Assembly: GCF_026339955.1 (NCBI RefSeq)
Contig: NZ_JAPEPW010000001.1
Span: forward strand, 5,973,001-6,037,000
DNA from: Streptomyces sp. NBC_01549
GTDB lineage: Bacteria > Actinomycetota > Actinomycetes > Streptomycetales > Streptomycetaceae
DNA: 64,000 nt
Reading direction: 5' to 3'
The position numbers and the translations under genes are program-made. The number at the start of each line of letters is the position of its first letter. The stretch's first letter is position 1. Positions 16,986 through 26,223 of this stretch are shown here, piece by piece. The notes under the pieces were generated by a model. That model was not told the origin of the DNA, did no database searches, and saw only the letters and a program-made list of their open reading frames with translations.

Positions 16986-17849
16986 ATGAGCATGACGCCT
17001 CCGCCCGGCTGGTACCGCGACCCCTCGTACCCGCTCGTCGAGCGCTGGTGGGACGGCACCGCCTGGACGGACCACCGGCGAGGACCCGAGGCCCCTCAAG
17101 TGCCCTCGGCGGCGCCGGAACCCGTCGCCGGTGGCTCCGGCCGCGCCAAGGCGGTGGCGCTCGTCACCGCCGGAGTCGTCCTGGTCACCTCGATCGTCAC
17201 GGGGGCCTTCGTGCTCGGCCGGGAGGGCGGTGCCGGGGGTGCCGGAGGTGCCGCGGCGGCACGGACCTCCCTGCCCGCCGCCCCCGGACAGACCACCGGC
17301 TCCGGCCCGTCCTCCGCCGACCCGTCCGTCGTCGTGGACGAGCTCAACGGCATCGCCCTGCCATTGTTCCACGGCTGGGTCCGCGCCCAGGACGTCGCCG
17401 AGGACGACGTCATGATGACCACCCCCGGCACCTACGACTGCCCGGGTGACCCCGGTGTGTGCCGGCGCGGACGGGTCATCTCGCGCACCGTCACCACGAA
17501 CGACGAGCGGTCCCCGAAGGCCCTCGCCGAGCACGACATCGCGGACGCCGCGAACACCGCGTACGACCGCGACCTCCTCGACAACCGGCCCTTTGGCGGC
17601 GTCACGTCCCACCGGCAGCTGCGGGCGAGCCCGGTCGCCGTCGCGGGCAGCGTCGGATACCTCGTGCGCTGGCAGGTGAAGACGGGGGCGGGACCCGGGG
17701 GTTACGTCGAATCGCTGGCGTTTCCCTCCAGCGTGGGCTCGCGGGCCCTCGTCATCGTCCGCTTCGCCTTCGACGCGGGTACGGACGGACCACCGCTCAC
17801 CGACATGGACCGGATCACCGAGGGGATCCGGCCGGTCGGAACGCGGTGA
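16986..17849 (+). CDS. DUF2510 membrane-anchored protein
   Basis: This 287-residue protein starts with a DUF2510 module (PPGWYRDPSYPLVERWWDG...WTDH), common in actinobacterial membrane proteins. One transmembrane helix follows at about residues 52-76 (VALVTAGVVLVTSIVTGAFV), then a Gly/Ala-rich linker and an extracytoplasmic domain of about 190 residues. The outer domain contains two Cys (YDCPGDPGVCRRG) that could form a disulphide. Function is unknown. It ends 6 bp from the convergent PLP-enzyme gene. Confidence 0.8.
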   Translation: MSMTPPPGWYRDPSYPLVERWWDGTAWTDHRRGPEAPQVPSAAPEPVAGGSGRAKAVALVTAGVVLVTSIVTGAFVLGREGGAGGAGGAAAARTSLPAAPGQTTGSGPSSADPSVVVDELNGIALPLFHGWVRAQDVAEDDVMMTTPGTYDCPGDPGVCRRGRVISRTVTTNDERSPKALAEHDIADAANTAYDRDLLDNRPFGGVTSHRQLRASPVAVAGSVGYLVRWQVKTGAGPGGYVESLAFPSSVGSRALVIVRFAFDAGTDGPPLTDMDRITEGIRPVGTR

Positions 17850-17855
17850 GCCCGG

Positions 17856-19058
17856 CTACAGGAAGGTGTGGCCCTCTCCCCGGTACGTCGGGACGGTCGC
17901 CGTCACCGTGTCGCCCTCGATCAGACGCAGCGCGTCGAACCGCTCGCACAGCTCCCCGGCCTTCGCGTGCCGGAACCACACCTTGTCGCCGATGAGCAGG
18001 TCGTCCGCGGGGGCGCCGAGCAGCGGCGTCTGCACCTCGCCGGGGCCCTCCTGGGGGTCGTAGCGCAGCCCTTCCGGGAGGTAGGGGACCGGCAGCCGGT
18101 CGGGGCCCGGGGCGCCCGAGGCCGGGTAGCCGCCGCCGAGCACCGTGACGACCCCGACGCCCGGCCTGCGCACGACCGGGTGGGCGAAGAGCGCGGCCGG
18201 ACGCCCGCTGAACGACGTGTAGTTGTCGAACAGCCGAGGAACGTACAGCCCGGAGCCCGCCGCGATCTCGGTGACCGCGTCCTCGGCGGCCGTGTGCTGC
18301 ACACTGCCCGTGCCGCCGCCGTTGACGTACTCCAGGCCGGGCTCCACGGCCCGTACGGCACGGACCACCTCGGCGCGCCGCTGCGCGAGCTCCTTGCGGG
18401 CGGTGGCCTGCATGAGCCTGACCGCACGCGACCGGAAGGGCCGCCCCGCGACCGCGTCACCGACGCCCGCGATGTGCCCCTCGTACGCCATGATCCCCAC
18501 CAGCCTGAATCCGGGCCGGCGGACCACGGCGCGGGCCAGGTCGGCGACCTGGGCGGGCGAGTGCAGCGGTGAGCGCAGCGCCCCGACCCGCACCCGGCCG
18601 CCGAGCAGCTTGAGGGAGGTGTCCAACTCCAGGCAGACGCGCACGACTTCGGTGCCGCCCCGGCGGGCCTCGTCGATCAGGCGGAGCTGGGCGGGGTCGT
18701 CGACCATGACGGTGACGGCGGCGGCGAGCTTGGGGTCGGAGGTCAGCTCGGCGAAGCCCTGGGTGTCCGCCGAGGGGTAGGCGAGCAGGATGTCGTCGAA
18801 GCCGGAGCGGGCCAGCCAGATCGACTCGGCGAGAGTGAAGGACATGATCCCCGCGAAGCCGTCCCGCCCCAGGACGCGCTCGAGCAGGGCGCGGCAGCGC
18901 ACCGACTTGCTGGCGACCCGGATCGGCTTGCCGCCGGCCCTGCGGACGAGATCGTCCGCGTTCGCGTCGAAGGCCTCCAGATCCACGATCGCGAGAGGGG
19001 CGTCGAGGTGAGCGGTGGCCCGGTCGTACCGGGCCCGGTCTGCGGCGCGGGCAGTCAT
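17856..19058 (-). CDS. PLP-dependent amino acid deaminase/aldolase (alanine racemase-like fold)
   Basis: This 400-residue protein resembles D-threonine aldolase/D-serine dehydratase-type fold III PLP enzymes. The N-terminal alanine racemase-like domain begins LAIVDLEAFDANADDLVRRAG with the PLP lysine in RVASKSVRC. The C-terminal part carries DKVWFRHAKAGEL, which resembles the His/Cys metal site region of this group. ATG 19058 is the only start consistent with family N-termini; the frame runs far upstream without homology. It probably acts on D-3-hydroxy amino acids or similar substrates. Confidence 0.8.
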   Translation of the reverse strand: MTARAADRARYDRATAHLDAPLAIVDLEAFDANADDLVRRAGGKPIRVASKSVRCRALLERVLGRDGFAGIMSFTLAESIWLARSGFDDILLAYPSADTQGFAELTSDPKLAAAVTVMVDDPAQLRLIDEARRGGTEVVRVCLELDTSLKLLGGRVRVGALRSPLHSPAQVADLARAVVRRPGFRLVGIMAYEGHIAGVGDAVAGRPFRSRAVRLMQATARKELAQRRAEVVRAVRAVEPGLEYVNGGGTGSVQHTAAEDAVTEIAAGSGLYVPRLFDNYTSFSGRPAALFAHPVVRRPGVGVVTVLGGGYPASGAPGPDRLPVPYLPEGLRYDPQEGPGEVQTPLLGAPADDLLIGDKVWFRHAKAGELCERFDALRLIEGDTVTATVPTYRGEGHTFL

Positions 19059-19345
19059 GGCCGAAGCCTGCCAGACTCCATTACCGCAGGGTAGGGGGAT
19101 GTTCCGGGCAGATGCCCCGGAGGCGCGGACTGGTTCCCTCTCTGCCCACGTCAACCCGTAGAGTGACGCGCACGCAGGGAGGAACGACCTTGTCCGGGCG
19201 GGTCGTGCCCGGGATGACGGTCCGTCGGTACGGGTATGGGTGCTCGTGACGGGTGAGTCGCCGAGGTGGTTTCTTCCGTACACGTGAACGGCCCGGCGGA
19301 CTCCGGGCCGAGTCGGTTGCCCGGGTACGAGGAAACGGGGGGTGC

Positions 19346-21394
19346 ATGAGCACGGAAGCGCGCCGCGCCTCCATTCCGCCACGCCCGGCCACCCCACCCC
19401 GCCCGGCACAGCCACCGGGAGAGGCCCCCGAGGGGGCAGGGTCTCCCGAGGTGCCCCCGCAGAGGTCCGAAGCGCCGCCCGCGGGAGGCGCCACGCCGCC
19501 ACCGCGTCCGGTGATGCCACCGCGGCCCGGGCAGTCCCCGGAACGTGGGGACGGGGTACCGCCCCGCCCGAACTACCTTCCCTCGGGCGCCCTTTGGCGG
19601 CCGCGACCGGCCCAGCCGCCCGTGGGCGGCGAGCCCTGGACGCTGCCTGACCCGCAGGACACGCCCGCCGCCACCGCCCCGGGGCCCCATAGGACGACCC
19701 CGTCCGTGGTCGGCGAGCCCTGGGCCCTCCCCGACTCCGGGGACCTGCCCCCGCGCCGCCCGGCGGAGCGCCCCACCACGGCGGATGCTGCCCCGCGCGC
19801 ACCCCGGCAGAGCCGTCCGTCGTCGGCGGACGGCACCACGACACCGCCCCGCCCGGGCGCCGCCTCGCAGCGGCCGATACCGGCCGGATCCTCCGGGGAC
19901 ACGGCCTCGCACCCGGCCGGTGAGCGGCGTTCACCGTCGGCGCCGGGTACGTCCACTGCCGGGACACCGCGTGCGGGCGGCGAGTCCCGTACCCCGTCGT
20001 CGTCCGATGTCTCTGCCACCGGGACTTCCCGCTCGGGCGCCGCCGCGGCGCCCCGCGCGGGCGGTGGTTCCCAGCGGCCGGCGCCGACCGATTCCCCCGC
20101 GGACGCGGTCTCGCGTCCGGGAGAGGCGCCCGGCTCCCGTGGACCGCGGGCATCCTGCGCCTCCGGCGATGTCACGGCACGCCCCGGTGACGGCGGTACC
20201 CGCGCGTCGCGGCCCTTCCAGCTCCCGCGCGACCCGAAGCCGTCGTCGGGCTCCTCCGCCGGTACGGCGCCCTCGTCGGCGCCGGGTGCCACCGACGCCC
20301 CCGAGTCCCCGCGCCACGAGCCGACGCACCACGGCTTCCCCGGCCGGCGCACCACTCCCGCGTCCCCACCCCCGCCTCCGGCCTCCGCCCGCTTTCCCGA
20401 CGCCCCGCCGGCCGGTGGGCACCCCGGCGTGCCGCACCCCGGCCCGGCCCGGCGGACGCCCGTACCCGAGGACGGGATCACGGAGACGACCAGGCGGCTG
20501 CGCTCCATCCCCACGGAGCGGCCCGTCGAAGCGCCCGCCCTCGCGAGCCCGGCCTTCGGCACGGCACGCCCCTACGTGTCGTTCGCGGAGCCGGAGACCT
20601 ACGACGACGCCCTCACGCGCCCGCGCCACGTAGGCGGGCGCACCCGGCCCCGGGCGGCCGCGGCCGCCGCCTGTGTCGTGCTGGGCCTCGGCCTCATCGG
20701 TGGCGCGGTGGCCGGGAGCTGGTTGACCGGCGACGGTACGGGCGCGGACGGTACGAGCAGCGCCTTCGTGGCGGCCGGAAGCCTGTGGCACAGCGTGCCC
20801 GTGGACCAGCTCTTCCCGCCCACCGTGCAGGGCCAGGGCGCGGGCCCAGGCGGCGCCGACCGCACCTGGACCCGGCTCGCCGTCGCCCCGGACAGCGGCT
20901 GTGCGAACGCCTTCGACCCGCTCCTGAGCAAGGCCCTCGCCCCGGCCGGCTGTCTGCGGCTGCTGCGTGCCACCTACACGGACGCGACCCGCAGTCAGGT
21001 CACCACCGTGGGCCTGCTGTTCACCAAGGCGGACCCGGCGGCCATGGCCGCGCTGAAGAACCGTTTCCAGCAGGAAGGCCTCGACCGGCGCACCGATCTG
21101 ATGCCCCGTCCGTACGCCGTCAAGGGCACCGCCGCCACCGGGTTCGGCGACGCCCAGCGCGCGTCCTGGAAGGTGTCGGTCCTCACCGACGCCCCCGTGG
21201 TCGTCTACGCCGTCTCCGGCTTCGCCGACGGCCGTATCGTCACCGCCCCGCAGCCCGCCGCGGACGCCGTCAAGCCCGGTGCGACCACGGCCCCGGCCCA
21301 GGCGGGCCTGGGCCACGACGCACAGGGCCTCGCCGACCGCATCGAGCGCAGCCTGCGCAAGACCGTCGGATCGGCCACGGAGAAGCCGTCATGA
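19346..21394 (+). CDS. Proline-rich single-pass membrane protein
   Basis: This 682-residue protein has a long disordered cytoplasmic region rich in Pro, Ser, Gly and Arg (about 1-430, with repeated PPRP and GEPW motifs). A single transmembrane helix follows (about 433-456) and then a C-terminal extracytoplasmic domain of about 220 residues with a Cys pair (SGCANAF and PAGCLRLL). Its stop codon overlaps the start of a mycosin-like protease (ATGA), so the two are co-translated and probably work together at the membrane. The function is not known. The Pro-rich region suggests protein interactions or wall-proximal scaffolding. Confidence 0.8.
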   Translation: MSTEARRASIPPRPATPPRPAQPPGEAPEGAGSPEVPPQRSEAPPAGGATPPPRPVMPPRPGQSPERGDGVPPRPNYLPSGALWRPRPAQPPVGGEPWTLPDPQDTPAATAPGPHRTTPSVVGEPWALPDSGDLPPRRPAERPTTADAAPRAPRQSRPSSADGTTTPPRPGAASQRPIPAGSSGDTASHPAGERRSPSAPGTSTAGTPRAGGESRTPSSSDVSATGTSRSGAAAAPRAGGGSQRPAPTDSPADAVSRPGEAPGSRGPRASCASGDVTARPGDGGTRASRPFQLPRDPKPSSGSSAGTAPSSAPGATDAPESPRHEPTHHGFPGRRTTPASPPPPPASARFPDAPPAGGHPGVPHPGPARRTPVPEDGITETTRRLRSIPTERPVEAPALASPAFGTARPYVSFAEPETYDDALTRPRHVGGRTRPRAAAAAACVVLGLGLIGGAVAGSWLTGDGTGADGTSSAFVAAGSLWHSVPVDQLFPPTVQGQGAGPGGADRTWTRLAVAPDSGCANAFDPLLSKALAPAGCLRLLRATYTDATRSQVTTVGLLFTKADPAAMAALKNRFQQEGLDRRTDLMPRPYAVKGTAATGFGDAQRASWKVSVLTDAPVVVYAVSGFADGRIVTAPQPAADAVKPGATTAPAQAGLGHDAQGLADRIERSLRKTVGSATEKPS

Positions 21395-22623
21395 CCCGCA
21401 AGGCCCCCACGAGCGAGCGCACCCGCAAGGCCCCCCGCAGGGCCACCCAGCGGGCCGGAGCCCTGAGCGTCCTGCTGGCCGCCTCCCTCGCCCTGCTCCC
21501 GTCCACCGCCGCGCACGCCGACGGCATACGCGCCCAGGAGTGGGCCCTCGACGCGATGCACACCCAGCAGGCGTGGCGCACCACGAAGGGCCAGGGCATC
21601 ACGGTCGCGGTCCTCGACACGGGCGTCGACGACCAGCATCCGGACCTGGCCGGCAACGTCCTCGCCGGAAAGGACATGGTCGGCTTCGGGGCGCAGCGCG
21701 GTGACCGCGCGTGGGCCCGGCACGGCACCGCGATGGCCGGGATCATCGCCGGTCACGGGCACGGCGTCGGCAACGGCGACGGAGTCCTGGGCATCGCGCC
21801 CGAGGCGAAGGTCCTCCCCGTCCGCGTCATCCTCGAAGACGGCGACTCGGCCCGTACGAGGGCCCGCAACACTCGTGGCAACGCGCTCGCCGAGGGCATC
21901 CGCTGGGCCACCGACCACGGCGCCGACGTCATCAACCTCTCCCTCGGCGACGACTCCAAGTCCGCGCATCCCGAGCCCGCCGAGGACGCCGCCGTCCAGT
22001 ACGCCCTGAAGAAGGGCGCGGTCGTCGTCGCCTCGGCCGGCAACGGCGGCGAGAAGGGCGACCACATCTCGTACCCGGCGGCCTACCCGGGCGTGATCGC
22101 GGCCACGGCAGTCGACCAGAACGGCACCCACGCCTCGTTCTCCACCCGCCGCTGGTACGCCACCGTCAGCGCCCCCGGCGTCGACGTCGTCATCGCCGAC
22201 CCGGACGACAGGTACTACGAGGGCTGGGGCACCAGCGCCGCCTCCGCGTTCGTCTCCGGCGCGGTCGCGCTCATCAAGGCGGCCCATCCGGGCCTGTCCC
22301 CGGCACAGATCAAGAAGCTCCTGGAGGACACCGCCCGCAACGCCCCCAGCGGCGGCCGGGACGACTCCCGCGGCTTCGGCTTCATCGACCCCGCGGCCGC
22401 CATCAAGGCCGCCGGCCGTCTCAAGCCGGACAACACCCACGCGGCGGCGTACGGCAAGAAGTACTTCGGTAAGGGCCCCGACGCCGTCAAGGACGACAAC
22501 CAGCCGTCCGGCTGGGTGGGCCCGGCGGCGGGCGGCGCGGGCGTGCTCCTGCTGGCCGCGTCGGTGATCCTGTGGCGAGGCCGCAGGTTCTCGGGGCGGG
22601 ACGTGTCCGGGGAGACACTGTAG
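21391..22623 (+). CDS. Mycosin-like S8 serine protease
   Basis: This 410-residue exported subtilase has a signal peptide (about 1-44, ending near AAHA), then the catalytic triad Asp76 (AVLDTGVDD), His111 (RHGTAMAG) and Ser282 (GTSAASAF). A C-terminal membrane helix (about 375-395, GGAGVLLLAASVIL) and a basic tail complete the MycP (type VII secretion-associated) architecture. No EccC/EccD or WXG100 genes are adjacent, so a link to a secretion system is inference. It is coupled to the proline-rich membrane protein upstream. Confidence 0.88.
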   Translation: MTRKAPTSERTRKAPRRATQRAGALSVLLAASLALLPSTAAHADGIRAQEWALDAMHTQQAWRTTKGQGITVAVLDTGVDDQHPDLAGNVLAGKDMVGFGAQRGDRAWARHGTAMAGIIAGHGHGVGNGDGVLGIAPEAKVLPVRVILEDGDSARTRARNTRGNALAEGIRWATDHGADVINLSLGDDSKSAHPEPAEDAAVQYALKKGAVVVASAGNGGEKGDHISYPAAYPGVIAATAVDQNGTHASFSTRRWYATVSAPGVDVVIADPDDRYYEGWGTSAASAFVSGAVALIKAAHPGLSPAQIKKLLEDTARNAPSGGRDDSRGFGFIDPAAAIKAAGRLKPDNTHAAAYGKKYFGKGPDAVKDDNQPSGWVGPAAGGAGVLLLAASVILWRGRRFSGRDVSGETL

Positions 22624-22625
22624 GA

Positions 22626-22680
22626 GAGGCGCGGGGCTGTGACATATGCGGCTCCGCCACGTGGGCGCGCCCAGCCACTA
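22626..22680. repeat. Dispersed intergenic repeat, copy A
   Basis: A sequence beginning GAGGCGCGGGGCTGTGACAT and continuing through TGCGGCTCCGCCACGTGGG and CGCCCAGCCAC recurs at 35103-35166 with few changes. Both copies lie just after a stop codon and contain a small hairpin (GCGG-CTCCG-CC). Confidence 0.7.
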
Positions 22681-22727
22681 CCCACCCGCAGTCGAACGGC
22701 CCCCCGCACCTTTACGGCCCCCCGAAC

Positions 22728-23687
22728 TCACGCGGAGCCCAACGCGGCCACCGCCGCCTTCGCCGCCGCCTCCACCACCGAGATCCCCCTGGTCTTGGTC
22801 GTGTTGCCGTTGGACAGCGTCGCCACCAGATACTCGTCCCCGTCGACAGTGACCCGCCCGATGCTGTTGATGTCCCACAGCCCGGTCGAACTCCGCGCCA
22901 GCCACCCGTTCTTGAGGGCCCATTCGGTGCCGTCGGCCGCCGCCGACACCCCCCAGTGCTGATCGGCGGCGATCTCGCCCATCAGCCCCTGGAGATAGGT
23001 GCGCGAGGCTTCGCTGAGTTCGGAGTCGTCGCCGAACACCTGCTGGAGCAGCGTGAGTTGGTCGGCGGCCGTGGTCTGGGTCAGCCCCCACAGCGCACCG
23101 TCCCCGCCGGCGGTAGCGGTCAGCCCGAGCCGCTCGTTCGCGGCGTCGAGACCGTCAGCCTGCCCGATGATGTCCCACAGCGCGGACGCGGACACGTTGT
23201 CACTGTTCGTGATCATCGCGGTGGCGTACGTCTTCTCCGTCGCCGTCAGATGCCGGTCCGCGTCCTGCGCCTGGAGCAGCAGTGCCGCGAGGATGTCGAC
23301 CTTGACGATGCTGGCCGTGTCGAAGGCCCCCTCGCCGTAGGCGGCGCTCTCGCCGGAGGCGATGTCGGACACCGCGACCGACACCTCGGCCCCGTCCTCC
23401 AGGGTCAGGGCCTTCATCGCCTTGGCGAGCAGGGCGTCCCGGTCCGCCACGGGTTCCACCGATGCCTCCTGGCTGGGGGACGACGACGCGGCCGACACCG
23501 AGGACGAGGTACCCGGCGGTGCCGAGGAGGAGGATACGAGGCCCCCGCGGTCGTGCGCCTGTGCCTTCACATACACGGCACCCGCCGCCGTACCGCCCAC
23601 GAGGACGGCACAAGCCACCACGGTGTGGAGAAGGGTCCTGCGTCCGGAGGGGCGGGTGCGACGCCGACGAGCTCTGTGAGGGGCCAT
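22728..23687 (-). CDS. Exported class A beta-lactamase-like serine hydrolase
   Basis: This 319-residue protein has an N-terminal membrane anchor/signal (about 15-43), a Ser/Pro-rich linker (about 50-75) and a class A beta-lactamase-like domain. The active-site SxxK is in TASIVKVD, an SDN triad appears in TNSDNVSA, and KNGW replaces the usual K-T-G. Lack of the full KTG and Glu166 context suggests a wall-related hydrolase or inactive relative rather than a resistance enzyme. It converges with the mycosin gene. Confidence 0.78.
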   Translation of the reverse strand: MAPHRARRRRTRPSGRRTLLHTVVACAVLVGGTAAGAVYVKAQAHDRGGLVSSSSAPPGTSSSVSAASSSPSQEASVEPVADRDALLAKAMKALTLEDGAEVSVAVSDIASGESAAYGEGAFDTASIVKVDILAALLLQAQDADRHLTATEKTYATAMITNSDNVSASALWDIIGQADGLDAANERLGLTATAGGDGALWGLTQTTAADQLTLLQQVFGDDSELSEASRTYLQGLMGEIAADQHWGVSAAADGTEWALKNGWLARSSTGLWDINSIGRVTVDGDEYLVATLSNGNTTKTRGISVVEAAAKAAVAALGSA

Positions 23688-23836
23688 CCCGCGATGCTCG
23701 GGGCGGTGCCTGTGCCCGGCGTTAGACGAATGTTAGAGACATGTCAGCGAAAGCTGAGAATCCCGTGAAAGCCGTCACCGTCAGGTTTCTGGGCCCGCAC
23801 AAGCCCAGCAGCATCCCCCCGATAGGGTCGGGGACC

Positions 23837-24574
23837 GTGGCGAACAAGAACATTCCCGACTCCGGCTTCTCCGACGACGACGGCTCCGCCGATCCCCGGC
23901 TGAGCGCGGCGCTCGCGGCCTGGGCCGAGGACCGCACCGCCGTAGGACCGGTCCTGGAGGCGCTCAAGGGCGCCCGGCTCCTCGTGCCCGTCGTGGCCGT
24001 CCTCGGCGAGGTCGAGGAGGACGAGAACGGGCTGCGCCACGAGAAGACCAGCGACATGGCGGTGCCGACCCTGAAGGCCGGCCACCGCACGGCCCTGCCC
24101 GCCTTCACCTCCACCGAGTCGCTGGCCCGCTGGGACCCGCAGGCCCGCCCCGTCGCCGTACCCCTGCACCAGGCGCTGCAGGCCGCCGCGCACGAGAAGG
24201 CCGACACGGTCGTGCTCGACCTGGCCGGTCCGGTGCCGTACGAGCTGACGGGCTCGGCGCTGCTCGCCCTCGCGGAGGGGCGTACGACGGTGGACCCGCT
24301 CGCCGATCCCGCCGTGGTCGAGGCGGTACGCGCCGCCGTGGCCGCCGAGCCCGCCGTGCTCCGCGCCCACCTGGGCCCCGGCCAGGCGGACGGCACCCTC
24401 GCGCTCGTACTGGACCCGTCCGCCGCCCCGGCCGAGGCCGCTCGCGCGCTCGCCGAGCGGCTCGCCGCCGACGAAACACTGAGGGCCCGCCTGGTGCGCG
24501 GCCTCGACCTGGCACTGCTGCCGGCCGGGACGACGCCACCGGGCGAGCCCTTGTTCGTACGGGGTGGTCGTTAG
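23837..24574 (+). CDS. SseB-family protein
   Basis: This 245-residue protein matches the SseB (enhanced serine sensitivity) family seen in Streptomyces upstream of infC. The conserved core runs from LLVPVVAVLGEVEEDENGLRHEK to FTSTESLARWDPQARPV, then the C-terminal LVRGLDLALLP. GTG 23837 gives the N-terminus VANKNIPDSG typical of homologues; the longer frame from 23741 is less likely. The molecular role is poorly defined. Confidence 0.8.
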   Translation: MANKNIPDSGFSDDDGSADPRLSAALAAWAEDRTAVGPVLEALKGARLLVPVVAVLGEVEEDENGLRHEKTSDMAVPTLKAGHRTALPAFTSTESLARWDPQARPVAVPLHQALQAAAHEKADTVVLDLAGPVPYELTGSALLALAEGRTTVDPLADPAVVEAVRAAVAAEPAVLRAHLGPGQADGTLALVLDPSAAPAEAARALAERLAADETLRARLVRGLDLALLPAGTTPPGEPLFVRGGR

Positions 24575-24611
24575 GTACAGGCGAACCGGGGCCTGTCCGG
24601 CGGATTAAGTC

Positions 24612-24968
24612 CTAGCCGTAGACCGGGCCCGTGTACTTCTCGCCCGGGCCCTGGCCCAGCTCGTCCGGGACGAGCGACGCCTCGCGGAACGCCAGCTGCA
24701 GCGACTTGAGGCCGTCGCGCAGCGGGGACGCGTGGAAGGAGCTGATCTCGGTCGCGCTCGCGTCGAGCAGCCCGGCCAGCGCGTGGATCAGCTTGCGCGC
24801 CTCGTCGAGGTCCTTGTACTTGTCGCCCTCCTCGGTCAGACCGAGCTTCACGGCGGCGGCGCTCATCAGGTTGACGGCGACCGTGACGAGGACCTCGACC
24901 GCGGGGACCTCGGCGATGTCGCGGGTCATGCTGTCGAAGTCGGGGTTCTGGGGAGGGGTGTCACTCAT
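24612..24968 (-). CDS. DUF1844 protein
   Basis: This 118-residue protein has the DUF1844 helical core (AVEVLVTVAVNLMSAAAVKLGLTEE, then DLDEARKLIHALAGLLD). It is conserved beside infC in Streptomyces, and its function is unknown. ATG 24968 gives MSDTPPQNPDF; the frame extends to 24992. It diverges from the infC operon. Confidence 0.82.
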   Translation of the reverse strand: MSDTPPQNPDFDSMTRDIAEVPAVEVLVTVAVNLMSAAAVKLGLTEEGDKYKDLDEARKLIHALAGLLDASATEISSFHASPLRDGLKSLQLAFREASLVPDELGQGPGEKYTGPVYG

Positions 24969-25026
24969 GTCCCACACGATAGGCCCCGGCACACCGGCAC
25001 CCGTCCGCGGGAGCGGGGAGGCGCTC

Positions 25027-25375
25027 GGTTAGCGCGGGCCCGGGGGAGCTGCTAACCTTGTGTAACGACCGGCCGGATGCGCCACGACGTATGTCAGCGT
25101 GCTCGGCCCACAAGTGGAGGCTCCGATCTCCCACCCGACCGTCCTCAGGGATGGCGGGTCACCCGGTCAGGCGGCCACCACCGTTCCGTACGGACGGTGG
25201 AGTCGCCCGAATGTGCGCCCCGCGGTTCACCGTGGTGGTGCTCCGGTATTCCATGGAGCCCCGCCTGTGTACCGTCCGGGGCATTTTTCGTGCCCCGCGG
25301 TGGTTGGTCCACATGTCATCAGAGACATACGCGGCTGTCCGCCAGACCGCCGTGTGGTGCTACCGAGGAGGATCC
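25027..25375 (+). promoter_or_regulatory. infC promoter and long 5' leader
   Basis: About 350 bp separates the DUF1844 start from the proposed infC start. It holds an inverted repeat GGTTAGC (25027-25033)/GCTAACC (25051-25057), and a hairpin formed by CCACCGT and ACGGTGG near 25179-25201. It also has a strong GGGGCA-loop-TGCCCC hairpin at 25278-25296 with a T-rich loop. A leader of this size with attenuator-like hairpins fits ribosomal-protein or IF3 autoregulation, but no known leader family could be assigned by eye. Confidence 0.5.
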
Positions 25376-26068
25376 ATCAGCACCGAGCCCCGCATCAACG
25401 ACCGGATTCGCGTTCCCGAGGTGCGACTTGTCGGTCCCAGCGGCGAGCAGGTCGGGATTGTTCCGCTTGCCAAGGCGCTGGAGCTTGCGCAGGAGTACGA
25501 CCTCGACCTGGTCGAGGTGGCGGCGAGCGCGCGTCCGCCGGTCTGCAAGCTCATGGACTACGGAAAGTTCAAGTACGAGTCGGCCATGAAGGCCCGTGAG
25601 GCGCGCAAGAACCAGGCGCACACGGTCATCAAGGAAATGAAGCTCCGGCCGAAGATCGACCCGCACGACTACGACACCAAAAAGGGTCACGTCGTCCGGT
25701 TCCTCAAGCAGGGCGACAAGGTCAAGATCACGATCATGTTCCGCGGTCGCGAGCAGTCCCGGCCGGAGCTCGGCTACCGACTGCTGCAGCGTCTGGCTTC
25801 GGACGTCGAGGACCTCGGGTTCATCGAGTCGAACCCGAAGCAGGACGGCCGAAACATGATCATGGTTCTCGGTCCGCACAAGAAGAAGACCGAGGCGATG
25901 GCTGAGGCCCGTGAGGCCCAGGCGGCTCGTAAGGCAGAAGCGAAGGCCAATCCCGGTCGCTCGCAGAACGCCGCCGACGGTGAGATCGCCGACGGCGAGT
26001 CCGCCGACGTCGAGGCCACCGAGGTCGAGACCGCCGAGGCCCCGGCCGAGGCTTCCGCCGAGGCCTGA
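25376..26068 (+). CDS. infC: Translation initiation factor IF-3, AUC start
   Basis: This IF-3 is 230 residues from ATC 25376. The N-domain begins STEPRINDRIRVPEVRLVGP and the C-domain contains MKLRPKIDPHDYDTKKGHV and GREQSRPELGYRLL. The C-terminal Glu/Ala-rich tail (about 190-230) is typical of actinobacterial IF-3. A GAGGAGGA ribosome binding site ends a few bases before the codon ATC, and there is no ATG or GTG between it and the conserved N-terminus. An upstream in-frame GTG near 25352 would place this ribosome binding site inside the gene. A rare start codon is the hallmark of IF-3 autoregulation (AUU in E. coli). It is first in infC-rpmI-rplT. Confidence 0.93.
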   Translation: MSTEPRINDRIRVPEVRLVGPSGEQVGIVPLAKALELAQEYDLDLVEVAASARPPVCKLMDYGKFKYESAMKAREARKNQAHTVIKEMKLRPKIDPHDYDTKKGHVVRFLKQGDKVKITIMFRGREQSRPELGYRLLQRLASDVEDLGFIESNPKQDGRNMIMVLGPHKKKTEAMAEAREAQAARKAEAKANPGRSQNAADGEIADGESADVEATEVETAEAPAEASAEA

Positions 26069-26084
26069 TCCCAGGGTGAAGGCT

Positions 26085-26121
26085 CCGGGGAGTCCGGGAC
26101 GACAGTCCATGGAGTCCCCGG
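26085..26121 (+). promoter_or_regulatory. Hairpin in infC-rpmI gap
   Basis: CCGGGGAGTCC (26085-26095) pairs with GGAGTCCCCGG (26111-26121) except for one base. It lies 100 bp before rpmI and may attenuate or regulate L35/L20 synthesis. Confidence 0.45.
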
Positions 26122-26223
26122 GACATGAGTCCAGGGATGTCAATCGATACATACATGACGTTCCACCGTGCCCGGTTTAACGACCGGGCATCGGAACGCC
26201 ACTGACGAGGAGAGAACGGCGCT

